A stretch of DNA of 64,000 nucleotides from Nocardia asteroides (lineage in GTDB: Bacteria; Actinomycetota; Actinomycetes; Mycobacteriales; Mycobacteriaceae): the NCBI RefSeq assembly GCF_900637185.1, contig NZ_LR134352.1, forward strand, positions 4,392,001-4,456,000, read 5' to 3'. The notes below the pieces were generated by a model. The model did no database searches and was not told the origin of the DNA. It was given only the letters and a program-made list of their open reading frames with translations. A program made the translations under genes and the position numbers. Below are positions 48,945 to 57,358 of the stretch, piece by piece. Position 1 is the stretch's first letter, and each line of letters starts with the position of its first letter.

Positions 48945-49886
48945 ATGCGCATCGTCTCGTTCGGCTTTCAGACCTGGGGCCGCAAGACCCTGCAGGCACT
49001 CATCGACTCCGAGCATGAGGTGGTTCTGTCGGTCACCCATCCGGCCGCGGAATCGTCCTACAAGGCGATCTGGAACGATTCGGTCGAGGAGCTGGCCCGC
49101 GAGCACGGCATCCCGGTCCATCTGACCGAGCGCGCCGACGCCGAGACGATCGAGCTGGTCAAGCGCGCCGAACCCGACGTGATCGTGGTGAACAGCTGGT
49201 ACACCTGGATGCCCGCCGAGCTGTACGACCTGCCGCCGCACGGCACCTTGAACCTGCACGATTCGCTGCTGCCCAAGTTCACCGGTTTCTCCCCGGTGCT
49301 GTGGGCACTGATCAGCGGCGCCGAGGAGTTCGGCCTGACCGTGCACCGCATGGACGAGCAGCTCGACACCGGCGACATCCTGGTGCAGAAGCGCCTGCCC
49401 ATCCCCGCCGGCGCCACCGGCACCGAACTCGTCCTGGCCGGCATGGAGCTGATCCCGGGCGCGGTGCACGAGGCCCTCGCCGCGCTGACCGACGGCACCG
49501 CCGTGTGGACGCCGCAGGACAAGGCCGAGCGCACCTACTTCCACAAGCGCTCCGACCGCGACAGCAGCATCGACTGGTCCTGGGACGCGGTCGACCTGGA
49601 ACGCTTCGTGCGGGCGCTGTCGGCGCCGTACCCGCGCGCCTACTCGCACTACCGCGGGCAGCGCGTCGAGGTGCTCGAGGCGCGGATCTCCGAAGCGCGC
49701 TACGGCGGCACCGCCGGGCGGGTCATCGTTCAGGAGGGCGGCGGCGCCGTGGTCTGCGGCCCGCAGCCGCACCGCGGTGGCAACTACGCGCTGGTCGTCA
49801 CCCGGGTCCGGACCGCCGACGGCACCGAGCACGAGGGCGCGGAGTTCTTCGGCCGCGGTGGCTATCTGACCGTCGACCCGGCCTGA
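48945..49886 (+). CDS. Formyltransferase, siderophore (FxbA/Rft) type
   Basis: 313 residues. The formyltransferase triad is Asn103, His105 (LNLHDSLLP) and Asp141 (MDEQLDTGD), and residues 215-305 form the OB-like C-terminal domain of Fmt-type enzymes. The loop reads KFTGFSP where tRNA formyltransferases have YRGxxP. That, the NRPS behind it and the iron box in front argue for formylation of a small amine such as N5-hydroxyornithine, as FxbA (exochelin) and Rft (rhodochelin) do, using 10-formyltetrahydrofolate. No ornithine hydroxylase gene is in the window. Confidence 0.87.
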   Translation: MRIVSFGFQTWGRKTLQALIDSEHEVVLSVTHPAAESSYKAIWNDSVEELAREHGIPVHLTERADAETIELVKRAEPDVIVVNSWYTWMPAELYDLPPHGTLNLHDSLLPKFTGFSPVLWALISGAEEFGLTVHRMDEQLDTGDILVQKRLPIPAGATGTELVLAGMELIPGAVHEALAALTDGTAVWTPQDKAERTYFHKRSDRDSSIDWSWDAVDLERFVRALSAPYPRAYSHYRGQRVEVLEARISEARYGGTAGRVIVQEGGGAVVCGPQPHRGGNYALVVTRVRTADGTEHEGAEFFGRGGYLTVDPA

Positions 49887-49959
49887 GTCCGCAACACCCG
49901 CAGGTGGCCACCCGCAGCGGTGGCCACCAGTTCGTCCTACCCCGAGTTCCCGAGGCACC

Positions 49960-52900
49960 ATGACGCACCCTGATCCGGCCCCTGCTCTCCGACCGCTCAC
50001 CGCAGCCCAACGTGAGGTGTGGTTCGCGCAGCAGCTGCTCGGACCGGTGCCGCTGACCGTGGCCCAGTACGTGGACCTGCGCGGGCCCCTCGACCTGGAG
50101 ATCTACCAGCGCGCGGCCCGCGCCGCCGCCCACGATCTCGGCGCCTACCTGCGGTTCACCACCGTCGACGGCGAGCCGGGGCAGATCGCCGATCCCGGCC
50201 TCGACGACCGGATCGCGGTCCGGGACTGCTCGGGCGAACCCGATCCGGCGGCCGCGGCGCTGGCATGGATGCGCGCCGATCAGTGCACGCCGTTCGACCT
50301 GGCCGTCGATTCACCCATCGTGACCACCGTGCTGCGGCTGAGCGACCAGCGGCATCTGGTGTACACGCGCGCCCATCACCTGGCGCTCGACGGCTACGGC
50401 GCGATCCGGTTGCAGCAGCTGCTGGCTCAGCACTACGAGGCCGCGCTGGCCGGGACCGAACTGTCCTCGACGGCGGTGGATTCCACGGCCGTCCTGGCCG
50501 AGGCGGAGCAGACGTATCGGGCGTCGCGGCGCTACGCGACCGATCAGGAGTACTGGCGCGGGCAGCTCGCCGACCTCGCCGCACCGGTGAGCCTGGCGAC
50601 ACGCGCCGGCGATCCGGACCCGCTGCCGATCCACGCCCGTGCCGAACTCCCCGACGCGCTGGTCGCCCGGCTGCGCGAGCGCGGCGACTTTCCGGGCAAC
50701 ACCGTCGTGCTCGTCGCTGCGTTCGCGGCGTTCCTCGGCAGGCTCACCGACGCCGATCCGGTGACGCTGAGCTTGCCGGTCACCGGGCGCACCGTGGCCG
50801 CGCTGCGCGCCTGCGGCGGCATGACCTCCAATATCGTGCCGTTGACCTGCGCGGGCGACACCGTCGGCGGCATCGTCGCCAGCGCCCGCGCCGGGATGAG
50901 CGGCGCGCTGCGTCATCAGCGCTATCGCGGCGCCGACATGGTCCGCGACAGCGGGCGGCAGGCACGGTCGCTGAGCTTCGGTCCCGCGGTCAACATCATG
51001 AACTTCCACGCCGAGCAGGTGCTGGGTCCGGCGCGCGGCCGCATCCACCTGCTCTCGACCGGACCGGTCGAGGATCTCGCGCTCAATGTGTACCCGGTCG
51101 ACGATTCCCGGCTGCGCGTCGAGTTCGAGGCCAATCGCCATCGCTACACCGAGGCGGAGGTCACCGGGCATCTGGACCGGTTCGTCGGCTTCCTCACCGC
51201 CTTCGCCGCGGCGGCCGACGAGGTCCCGATCGCCGACCTGCCGGTGCTCACCCCCGCCGAACGGGAACTGCTGGTGCCGTGGCGCGGCCCGCAGGCGCGG
51301 ACCGCGGCGACGCTGAGCGAGCTGATCGCGGCCGCGGTCGCCGAGAATCCCGACGGCACGGCCGTCGTCTACGACGACAAGCGCTGGACCTACCGCGAAT
51401 TCGACGCGTGGACCGACCACCTCGCCGACACGTTGCAGGCGGCGGGCGCCGGCCCGGAGACGCTGGTCGCGATGGTCATGGAACGCTCGGCCGCGTCGGT
51501 GGGCGCCGTCTGGGCCATCGCCAAGACCGGCGCCGGGTTCGTGCCGATCGACGCCGCCTACCCGGCCGAGCGCATCGCCCACATCCTGGGCGACTGCGGC
51601 GCCACGGTGGGTGTCACCACGCTCGCGCAGCGCTCGGATCTGCCGGACTCGGTGGACTGGACGTTCGTCGACGTCGCCGGGCCCGCCGCCGAGGCCACCG
51701 CGCCGCGTGCCCCGTTGCCCCGGGCCGCTATCCGCCCCGAAAACCCGGCCTACCTCATCTACACCTCCGGCTCGACCGGTGTGCCCAAGGGCGTGCTGGT
51801 GACCCACGGCGGCCTGGCGAACCTGGCTGCCGAACGCCGTGACCGCTACGCGCTGCGTCCGGGCGCACGCACCCTGCACCACGCCTCCCCCGGCTTCGAC
51901 ATGGCGGTCGGCGAGATCCTGTGCGGCCTGGCCGGGGCGGCGACGCTGGTCGTGGCGCCGCGGTATGTGATGGCCGGACCCGATCTGGCCCAGCTGATCC
52001 GGCGCGAACGGCTCACCAACGCCATCATCACCCCGGCGGTGCTCGCGACCCTGGATCCCGAGACACTGCCGGACCTGAAGGTCCTCGGCGTCGGCGGGGA
52101 GGCGATCCGTCCCGACCTGGTCTCCGCGTGGTCGCGAACCCGGTTGATGCGCAACGGATACGGCCCCACCGAGGCCACCGACATCGCGACCATCGCCGAG
52201 CTCGAGCCGGACCGTGCCGTCACGATCGGCGCGCCCCTGCGCGGGTTCCACGCGCTGGTCCTGGACGCCCGGTTGCGGCCGGTGCCGCCCGGGGTGATCG
52301 GCGAGCTCTACATCGGTGGACCCGCGCTGGCTCGCGGCTATCACGGCAAGCGCGCGCTCACCGCGGCCCGGTTCGTCGCCGACCCGTTCGGTCCGCCCAA
52401 CGGCCGGGTGTACCGCACCGGTGACCTGGTCACCATCACCGCGGGCCCCCAGCCCGAACTGATCTACCACGGCCGCAGCGACTTCCAGATCAAGGTGCGT
52501 GGGCATCGCATCGAGCCGGGCGAGATCGAGACCGCGCTCACCGGGCTGCCCGGCGTCGACCGTGCCGCCGTCACCGCGCACGAGGACGCGCGCGGCACCC
52601 ACCTGGTGGCCTATCTGGTCCCGGACGGGCCCCTGGATGTGGCATCGGTGCGCGCCCAGATCGCCGACACCCTGCCGCCGTATCTGCGCCCGGCCGCCTA
52701 TCTCGTCCTGGACACGCTGCCGTTGACGCCGAACGGCAAGCTCGATAGCCGTCGGCTGCCCGCGCCGGTGTTCGGCAACAACGGTGCCCGCGCCGCCACC
52801 ACACCGGCGGAGCTGACCGTCGCGGCGGCCGTGGCCGAGGTGCTCGCGATCGACGCGCCCTGCGCCGACGACGACTTCTTCGATCTGGGCGGCACCTCGC

Positions 52901-55869
52901 TCACCGCCACCGCGCTGGCGGCTCGCCTCGGCGTCGATGTCCGCACGGTTTTCGACGCGCCGACGATCGCGGCGCTGGCCGGACGACTGGGCGATCCCGA
53001 CCGTGCCGGCATCGCCGACCCGGTGGCGGGACCGCGGCCCGACCAGCTGGCGCCCGCGCCCGCCCAGCTGCGGATGTGGCTGCTGAATCAGCTGTACCGG
53101 GACTCCTCGGCCTATCACCTGCCGATCGCGCTGCGCCTGTCGGGCCCGCTCGACGAGGCGGCGCTGGCCGCCGCGGCCCGGGATGTGCTGGAGCGCCACG
53201 AAGTCCTGCGCACGGTCTATCCCGACAGTGGAAGCGGACCTCAGCTGCGCATCCTCCCGGCCGACGACGCCCTGGCGGACACCCCGCTCGTCGCGATCCC
53301 CCTCACGCAGGCCGAACTCGACGCCGAACTCGCGGTAGCCATCGGCGCGCCCTTCGACGTCACCACCGACGCGCCCATCCGGCTCGCGCTGTGGCGGCTC
53401 GGCGACGACGAGCATGTGCTGGCGCTGGTGGCCCATCACATCGCCGCCGACGGCCTCTCGCACGGCCCGCTCGTCGCCGACCTGTCCGCCGCCTACACCG
53501 CGCGGGCCGCGGGCCGGGCGCCGCAGTGGGACGCGCTGCCGCTGCAATACGCCGACTACACCGTGTGGCAGCACACCCGCCTCGGTGACCGGCGCGACCC
53601 GCGGTCACCGGCCGCGCGCCAGCTCGCGCACTGGGTGCGGGCCCTCGGGGACGCACCCGCCCGGGTCCCCCTGCCGACCGACCGGACCCGTGCTCGCGGT
53701 GCCGGACGACCCGGCGGCGGCGAAGGCGGGCGGGTGGATTTCGCGATCGGCGCCGAAACCGCCGCCGCACTCGCCGGGCTGGCCCGGCAGCACGACGCGA
53801 CACCGTTCATGGCCGGTTACGCCGCCTTCACCGTGCTCCTCGGTCACCTCGCCGGGTCCGCCGACGTCACGATCGGCACGCCGGTGGCCGGTCGCGGTCA
53901 TCCCGCGCTGGACCGCCTGGTCGGCATGTTCGTCAACACGCTGCCGCTGCGGCTGAGCGTCGACGCGCGGGAGAGCTTCACCGCCGTCCTGGCACGCGCG
54001 CGGGAGGTCACCCTCGCCGCCCTCGGCAATGCCGACGTGCCGTTCGACCACATCGTGGAGGCGGTCAACCCGCCGCGCGACGACACCGCGCACCCACTGT
54101 TCGAGGCCGTGTTCTCCTACGAGAACCTGCCCGCCGTGCCCTCGCTGCGCCTGGGCGAGCTCGACGTGAGCACCCTCGACATCCCTTGGCAGACAACCCA
54201 TTTCGACCTCACGCTCACCTTGCGTGAACAGCCGGAGACGGGTGGTCTGGCAGCGAGCTTCCAGTACGCCACCGACCTCTACGACCCGGCCACGGTGCAG
54301 GGCTTCGCGACCCGGTTCCACGACATCCTCGCCGCGATCGTCACGCGTCCGGAGGCCACACTCGAACAACTGTGCGCCGGCTTCGACGCACCGGAACGGG
54401 CCATCGACCACACCACTCAGACCGTGGCCCCGACGGCCGAATCCACCGAACCCGCCACTGTGCGCGAACTCGCCGTTGCCCGCGTGTTCGCCGAAGTGCT
54501 CGACCGCGACTCGGTCGGGGTCGACGAGAACTTCTTCACCCTCGGCGGCACCTCGCTGCTGGTGTTCACCCTGCGCGCCGAACTGCGCGACCAGCTCGGC
54601 ATCGACGCCGACCCGCGCACCCTGTTCGAGGCCCCGACACCGCGCGCGGTGACCGCGGCGGTCTCGGTGGAGTCGCTGGCCGCCGACGAGGCGCAGTGGA
54701 TCGCGACGCTCACCGCCGACGCGGCACTGGATCCGGCCATCACCGTGCCCGCCGGGTTCACCCCAGCCCCGACCGACCCGGGCGCGATCCTGCTCACCGG
54801 CGCCACCGGTTTCGTCGGCATCCACCTGCTGCGCGAACTGCTCGACCGCACCTCCGCGCACATCTGGTGCCTGGTGCGCGCCGACGGCGCCGAGGGCGTC
54901 TACCGCAGGCTCGGCGCGACACTGGAACGCTACGGACTCGACCGCGACGGGCTCGACCGGGTCGTCGCCGTCCCCGGTGACCTGGCCGCGCCCCGGTTCG
55001 GCCTCACCGACGAGGCGTGGACCGAGCTGGCCGAGCACATCGAGGTGATCTACCACAACGGTGCCCGCGTCAACCATCTCGAGTCCTACGCGACCCTGCG
55101 CGCGGCGAATATCGCCGGGACCGTGGACATTCTGCGGCTGGCGGTGGACACCCGGGTCAAGACCCTGCACTACGTGTCCACGGTGTCGGCCGCGGTTGCC
55201 GCCGGACACACCGGCGTGGTCACCGAAGACACCGCGATCACCGTGGACGAGGTGCCACGCAACGGATACCTGGCCACCAAGTGGGTGGCCGAACAGCTCG
55301 TCGTGGCCGCGGCCGAACGCGGCCTTCCGGTCGCCGTGCACCGGCCCGGCCTGGTCGCCGGCGCCACCGGCAGCGGCGCGAACAGCACCGACGACGCGTT
55401 CTGGACCCTCATCCGGTCGGCCGCGCACCTGGGTGTCGCGCCCGACATCGAGGGTGCCGATGTCACCCTGGCGCCGGTGGACTACGTGGCCCGCGCCCTG
55501 GTCGCCCTGGCCACCCACCGGCAGCCGCGCGGGGAGGTCTACCACCTCGTCAACAGCGCGCCGACCGGCGTCGGCGACATCCTGAACACCCTGCGCCGCA
55601 GTGGTTTCCCGATCGAGATCGTCCCGGTCGAGGTCGCCGCCGAACGTTTGACCGGCCGCCTGGCCCAGCACGCCGACCTGATGCGCGCTGCCCTGATCGC
55701 CGAGAACTACCTCACCGGCGGCGGCGACGCCCTGCTGGTCGACGACACCGGCACCCGCGCCGTCCTCGCCGACATCGGCGTGCAGTGCCCGCGCATCGAC
55801 GACACCGTCCTCACCCGCTATGTGGACGGATTCATCGCCGCGGGGCTGCTTCCCGCTCCGGTGAGCTGA
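49960..55869 (+). CDS. Nonribosomal peptide synthetase, C-A-T-C-T-R
   Basis: 1969 residues, the largest gene here. Domains: condensation (1 to about 430, HHLALDG at 139-145), adenylation (about 440-930, YTSGSTGVPKG near 601), carrier 1 (Ser980 in LGGTSL), condensation 2 (about 1035-1440, HHIAADG at 1159-1165), carrier 2 (Ser1532 in LGGTSL), and a thioester reductase (NAD(P) motif GATGFVG at 1614-1620, YLATK at 1770-1774). There is one A domain for two carriers, so the second must be loaded in trans or by the same A domain. The reductase should release an aldehyde or alcohol. A specificity code read by eye (DMGIGGGDI) matches none I know. Seventy-three bases after the formyltransferase gene. 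Confidence 0.9.
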   Translation: MTHPDPAPALRPLTAAQREVWFAQQLLGPVPLTVAQYVDLRGPLDLEIYQRAARAAAHDLGAYLRFTTVDGEPGQIADPGLDDRIAVRDCSGEPDPAAAALAWMRADQCTPFDLAVDSPIVTTVLRLSDQRHLVYTRAHHLALDGYGAIRLQQLLAQHYEAALAGTELSSTAVDSTAVLAEAEQTYRASRRYATDQEYWRGQLADLAAPVSLATRAGDPDPLPIHARAELPDALVARLRERGDFPGNTVVLVAAFAAFLGRLTDADPVTLSLPVTGRTVAALRACGGMTSNIVPLTCAGDTVGGIVASARAGMSGALRHQRYRGADMVRDSGRQARSLSFGPAVNIMNFHAEQVLGPARGRIHLLSTGPVEDLALNVYPVDDSRLRVEFEANRHRYTEAEVTGHLDRFVGFLTAFAAAADEVPIADLPVLTPAERELLVPWRGPQARTAATLSELIAAAVAENPDGTAVVYDDKRWTYREFDAWTDHLADTLQAAGAGPETLVAMVMERSAASVGAVWAIAKTGAGFVPIDAAYPAERIAHILGDCGATVGVTTLAQRSDLPDSVDWTFVDVAGPAAEATAPRAPLPRAAIRPENPAYLIYTSGSTGVPKGVLVTHGGLANLAAERRDRYALRPGARTLHHASPGFDMAVGEILCGLAGAATLVVAPRYVMAGPDLAQLIRRERLTNAIITPAVLATLDPETLPDLKVLGVGGEAIRPDLVSAWSRTRLMRNGYGPTEATDIATIAELEPDRAVTIGAPLRGFHALVLDARLRPVPPGVIGELYIGGPALARGYHGKRALTAARFVADPFGPPNGRVYRTGDLVTITAGPQPELIYHGRSDFQIKVRGHRIEPGEIETALTGLPGVDRAAVTAHEDARGTHLVAYLVPDGPLDVASVRAQIADTLPPYLRPAAYLVLDTLPLTPNGKLDSRRLPAPVFGNNGARAATTPAELTVAAAVAEVLAIDAPCADDDFFDLGGTSLTATALAARLGVDVRTVFDAPTIAALAGRLGDPDRAGIADPVAGPRPDQLAPAPAQLRMWLLNQLYRDSSAYHLPIALRLSGPLDEAALAAAARDVLERHEVLRTVYPDSGSGPQLRILPADDALADTPLVAIPLTQAELDAELAVAIGAPFDVTTDAPIRLALWRLGDDEHVLALVAHHIAADGLSHGPLVADLSAAYTARAAGRAPQWDALPLQYADYTVWQHTRLGDRRDPRSPAARQLAHWVRALGDAPARVPLPTDRTRARGAGRPGGGEGGRVDFAIGAETAAALAGLARQHDATPFMAGYAAFTVLLGHLAGSADVTIGTPVAGRGHPALDRLVGMFVNTLPLRLSVDARESFTAVLARAREVTLAALGNADVPFDHIVEAVNPPRDDTAHPLFEAVFSYENLPAVPSLRLGELDVSTLDIPWQTTHFDLTLTLREQPETGGLAASFQYATDLYDPATVQGFATRFHDILAAIVTRPEATLEQLCAGFDAPERAIDHTTQTVAPTAESTEPATVRELAVARVFAEVLDRDSVGVDENFFTLGGTSLLVFTLRAELRDQLGIDADPRTLFEAPTPRAVTAAVSVESLAADEAQWIATLTADAALDPAITVPAGFTPAPTDPGAILLTGATGFVGIHLLRELLDRTSAHIWCLVRADGAEGVYRRLGATLERYGLDRDGLDRVVAVPGDLAAPRFGLTDEAWTELAEHIEVIYHNGARVNHLESYATLRAANIAGTVDILRLAVDTRVKTLHYVSTVSAAVAAGHTGVVTEDTAITVDEVPRNGYLATKWVAEQLVVAAAERGLPVAVHRPGLVAGATGSGANSTDDAFWTLIRSAAHLGVAPDIEGADVTLAPVDYVARALVALATHRQPRGEVYHLVNSAPTGVGDILNTLRRSGFPIEIVPVEVAAERLTGRLAQHADLMRAALIAENYLTGGGDALLVDDTGTRAVLADIGVQCPRIDDTVLTRYVDGFIAAGLLPAPVS

Positions 55870-55879
55870 CCGGCGGGGC

Positions 55880-56267
55880 CTAGTCGCCGCGCTTCGCCCA
55901 CCAGCCGCGCAGCGCCGCGACGAATTCCTCAGGTGCGTCGGACTCGACCGGTCGGGATGAACGCGGTGACCAGCAGATTGAGCCGCCGCACGAGAAAGCG
56001 CGCCGCGGGTCCGCCCAGGATCAGGCCACCCCAGTCCTGCCCGACCAGGGTGGTCCGTTCGAGGTCCAGCGCGTCGACGAACGCCGTGACCACCTCGCGC
56101 CACAGGAACGACCAGGTCGGATTGCCGTGCAGGAACAGCAGCGTGGGGCCGTGCCCCTCGTCGAGGTAATGCACCGTGTTCCCGTCGATTTCGATGAACC
56201 GGCTGTCGAAGGGAAACAGGCGGTCGTCGACCCAGGCGGGTCGCGCACTCTCCGTGGTATCGGACAT
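55880..56267 (-). pseudogene. Decayed haloalkane dehalogenase-like gene
   Basis: The start is intact (ATG 56267; SRFIEIDGNTVHYLDEGHGP, LLFLHGNPTWSFLW), but the frame then jumps directly to EALDL-like VDALDLERTTLVGQDWGG, skipping the segment between the oxyanion loop and the nucleophile. It jumps again to GGPAARFLVRRLNLLVTAFIP, and the frame stops at 55929. The family C-terminus (APEEFVAALRGWWAKRGD, then a stop at 55880) is present in another frame. Roughly two thirds of the usual 300 residues are lost, with at least two internal deletions and one frameshift. Nucleophile Asp of QDWGG remains, but no function is expected. Confidence 0.8.
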
Positions 56268-56327
56268 GACGCGCACCCTCTCGGCTCGGTCCTGCGTCCG
56301 CCAGCTCCGGCTTCACCGTCGGCCTGC

Positions 56328-56483
56328 CCGACGGGCAGCGACCTCGACGCCACCGTCCGCGCCGAACCGGCCTGCGTGCTGGGTCTCGCGGCCGGGGCCT
56401 TGACCCTCGATGAGGCCCGTGCACTCGGACTGGTCGAGGTCGACGGCGACGAGGCCGCCGTCCGCGCCGTCTTCGTCGCCTGA
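56328..56483 (+). pseudogene. C-terminal fragment of a regulator with SCP2-like domain
   Basis: An isolated 51-codon stretch ending in a stop reads DLDATVRAEPACVLGLAAGAL then TLDEARALGLVEVDGDEAAV. This is the pattern of the sterol-carrier-like C-terminal domain found in HxlR-type helix-turn-helix regulators. No DNA-binding domain is left upstream. It lies next to the decayed dehalogenase, so this whole stretch (55870-56680) appears to be a gene graveyard. The remaining bases 56484-56679 hold nothing I can identify. Confidence 0.5.
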
Positions 56484-56679
56484 GGAGACGAGCCTCCAAG
56501 AATCACCACCGCACCGGGGCGCTGGACCGCTCGGTGACCCGACAACGCGACCACCGCCGAGTTGGTCACGAGCCCACCCGACGAGGAGCGGCCTTCGACT
56601 CAATCGATCGAGGCCCGCACCCAGCACAAGACGGTCGCAGCGTCCTGGGCGATCCTCCGCGAAGGTGTCGCGACAGCAC

Positions 56680-56712
56680 GGTGGGCACCGACGCGAAAGG
56701 CCGGTGCCCACC
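56680..56712 (-). terminator. Hairpin terminator after LGFP gene
   Basis: GGTGGGCACCG (56680-56690) and CGGTGCCCACC (56702-56712) are exact 11-base complements around an 11-base loop, starting 17 bases after the LGFP stop on the minus strand. There is no T tract. Confidence 0.7.
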
Positions 56713-56729
56713 ATGGTGGTCGCGCGAGG

Positions 56730-57071
56730 TCAGTTCGCGTTGACCGTCACCGCGTCGTCGGCGATCGAGTAGCTGATCGAGCCGTTCTCGAAGTGACTGA
56801 TCTTGCCGCCGTCGATGCCGAGCTCGTCGGAGGTCGGGTAGCCCAGGCGGCCGCCGGCGCCGCCCTCGGCCTCCCAGGCCTGACGGATCGCGCCGTAGAC
56901 GGTCTTGGTGCCCGTGGCGAGGTTGAAGTAGATGACGCCGCCGGCAAACTCCTGGTACTTGCCGCCCTTGGCGGCGTCCAGCTCCTCCGAGATCGGCTCA
57001 CCCAGCGGGCTCGACGCGCCACCGGCCTCGTTGTAGTGGTCGCCGATCGTGCCCTTGACTTCGAATGCCAT
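56730..57071 (-). CDS. LGFP-repeat protein without export signal
   Basis: 113 residues from ATG 57071, preceded by AAAGGG. Two or three LGFP repeats fill the protein: SPLGEPISEE, the middle repeat around YFNLATGTKTVYGAIRQAW, and GRLGYPTSDELG. LGFP repeats usually hold secreted mycolate-region proteins such as antigen 85-like PS1 to the cell wall. Here the start is followed at once by the repeat, with no signal peptide or anchor, so the protein should be cytosolic or leave by another route. A strong terminator follows. Confidence 0.85.
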   Translation of the reverse strand: MAFEVKGTIGDHYNEAGGASSPLGEPISEELDAAKGGKYQEFAGGVIYFNLATGTKTVYGAIRQAWEAEGGAGGRLGYPTSDELGIDGGKISHFENGSISYSIADDAVTVNAN

Positions 57072-57358
57072 CCCACAAACCCTTTCGTACGGATACCGAT
57101 TGGCGAATGCCAGCGGCGACGCTATCGCATAGCCACCGACCCGTACAGAGATTCCCCACCGCCGGAACCACCACGCAGCAGGCCTTCCTCACGCGGAGAA
57201 CACTTCGGGAACGGCGTCGCGGAACACCCGCCAGCTACCGACCAGCATCTTTGTGTTCGACCGGCCCCGGAGTCAGCGCTTTCCCGCCGTAATCCATACC
57301 CAGCCACCGCGACTCCACACCTCGACACGCCGCGATTCCGCCCGATGTGAAGATGTCC

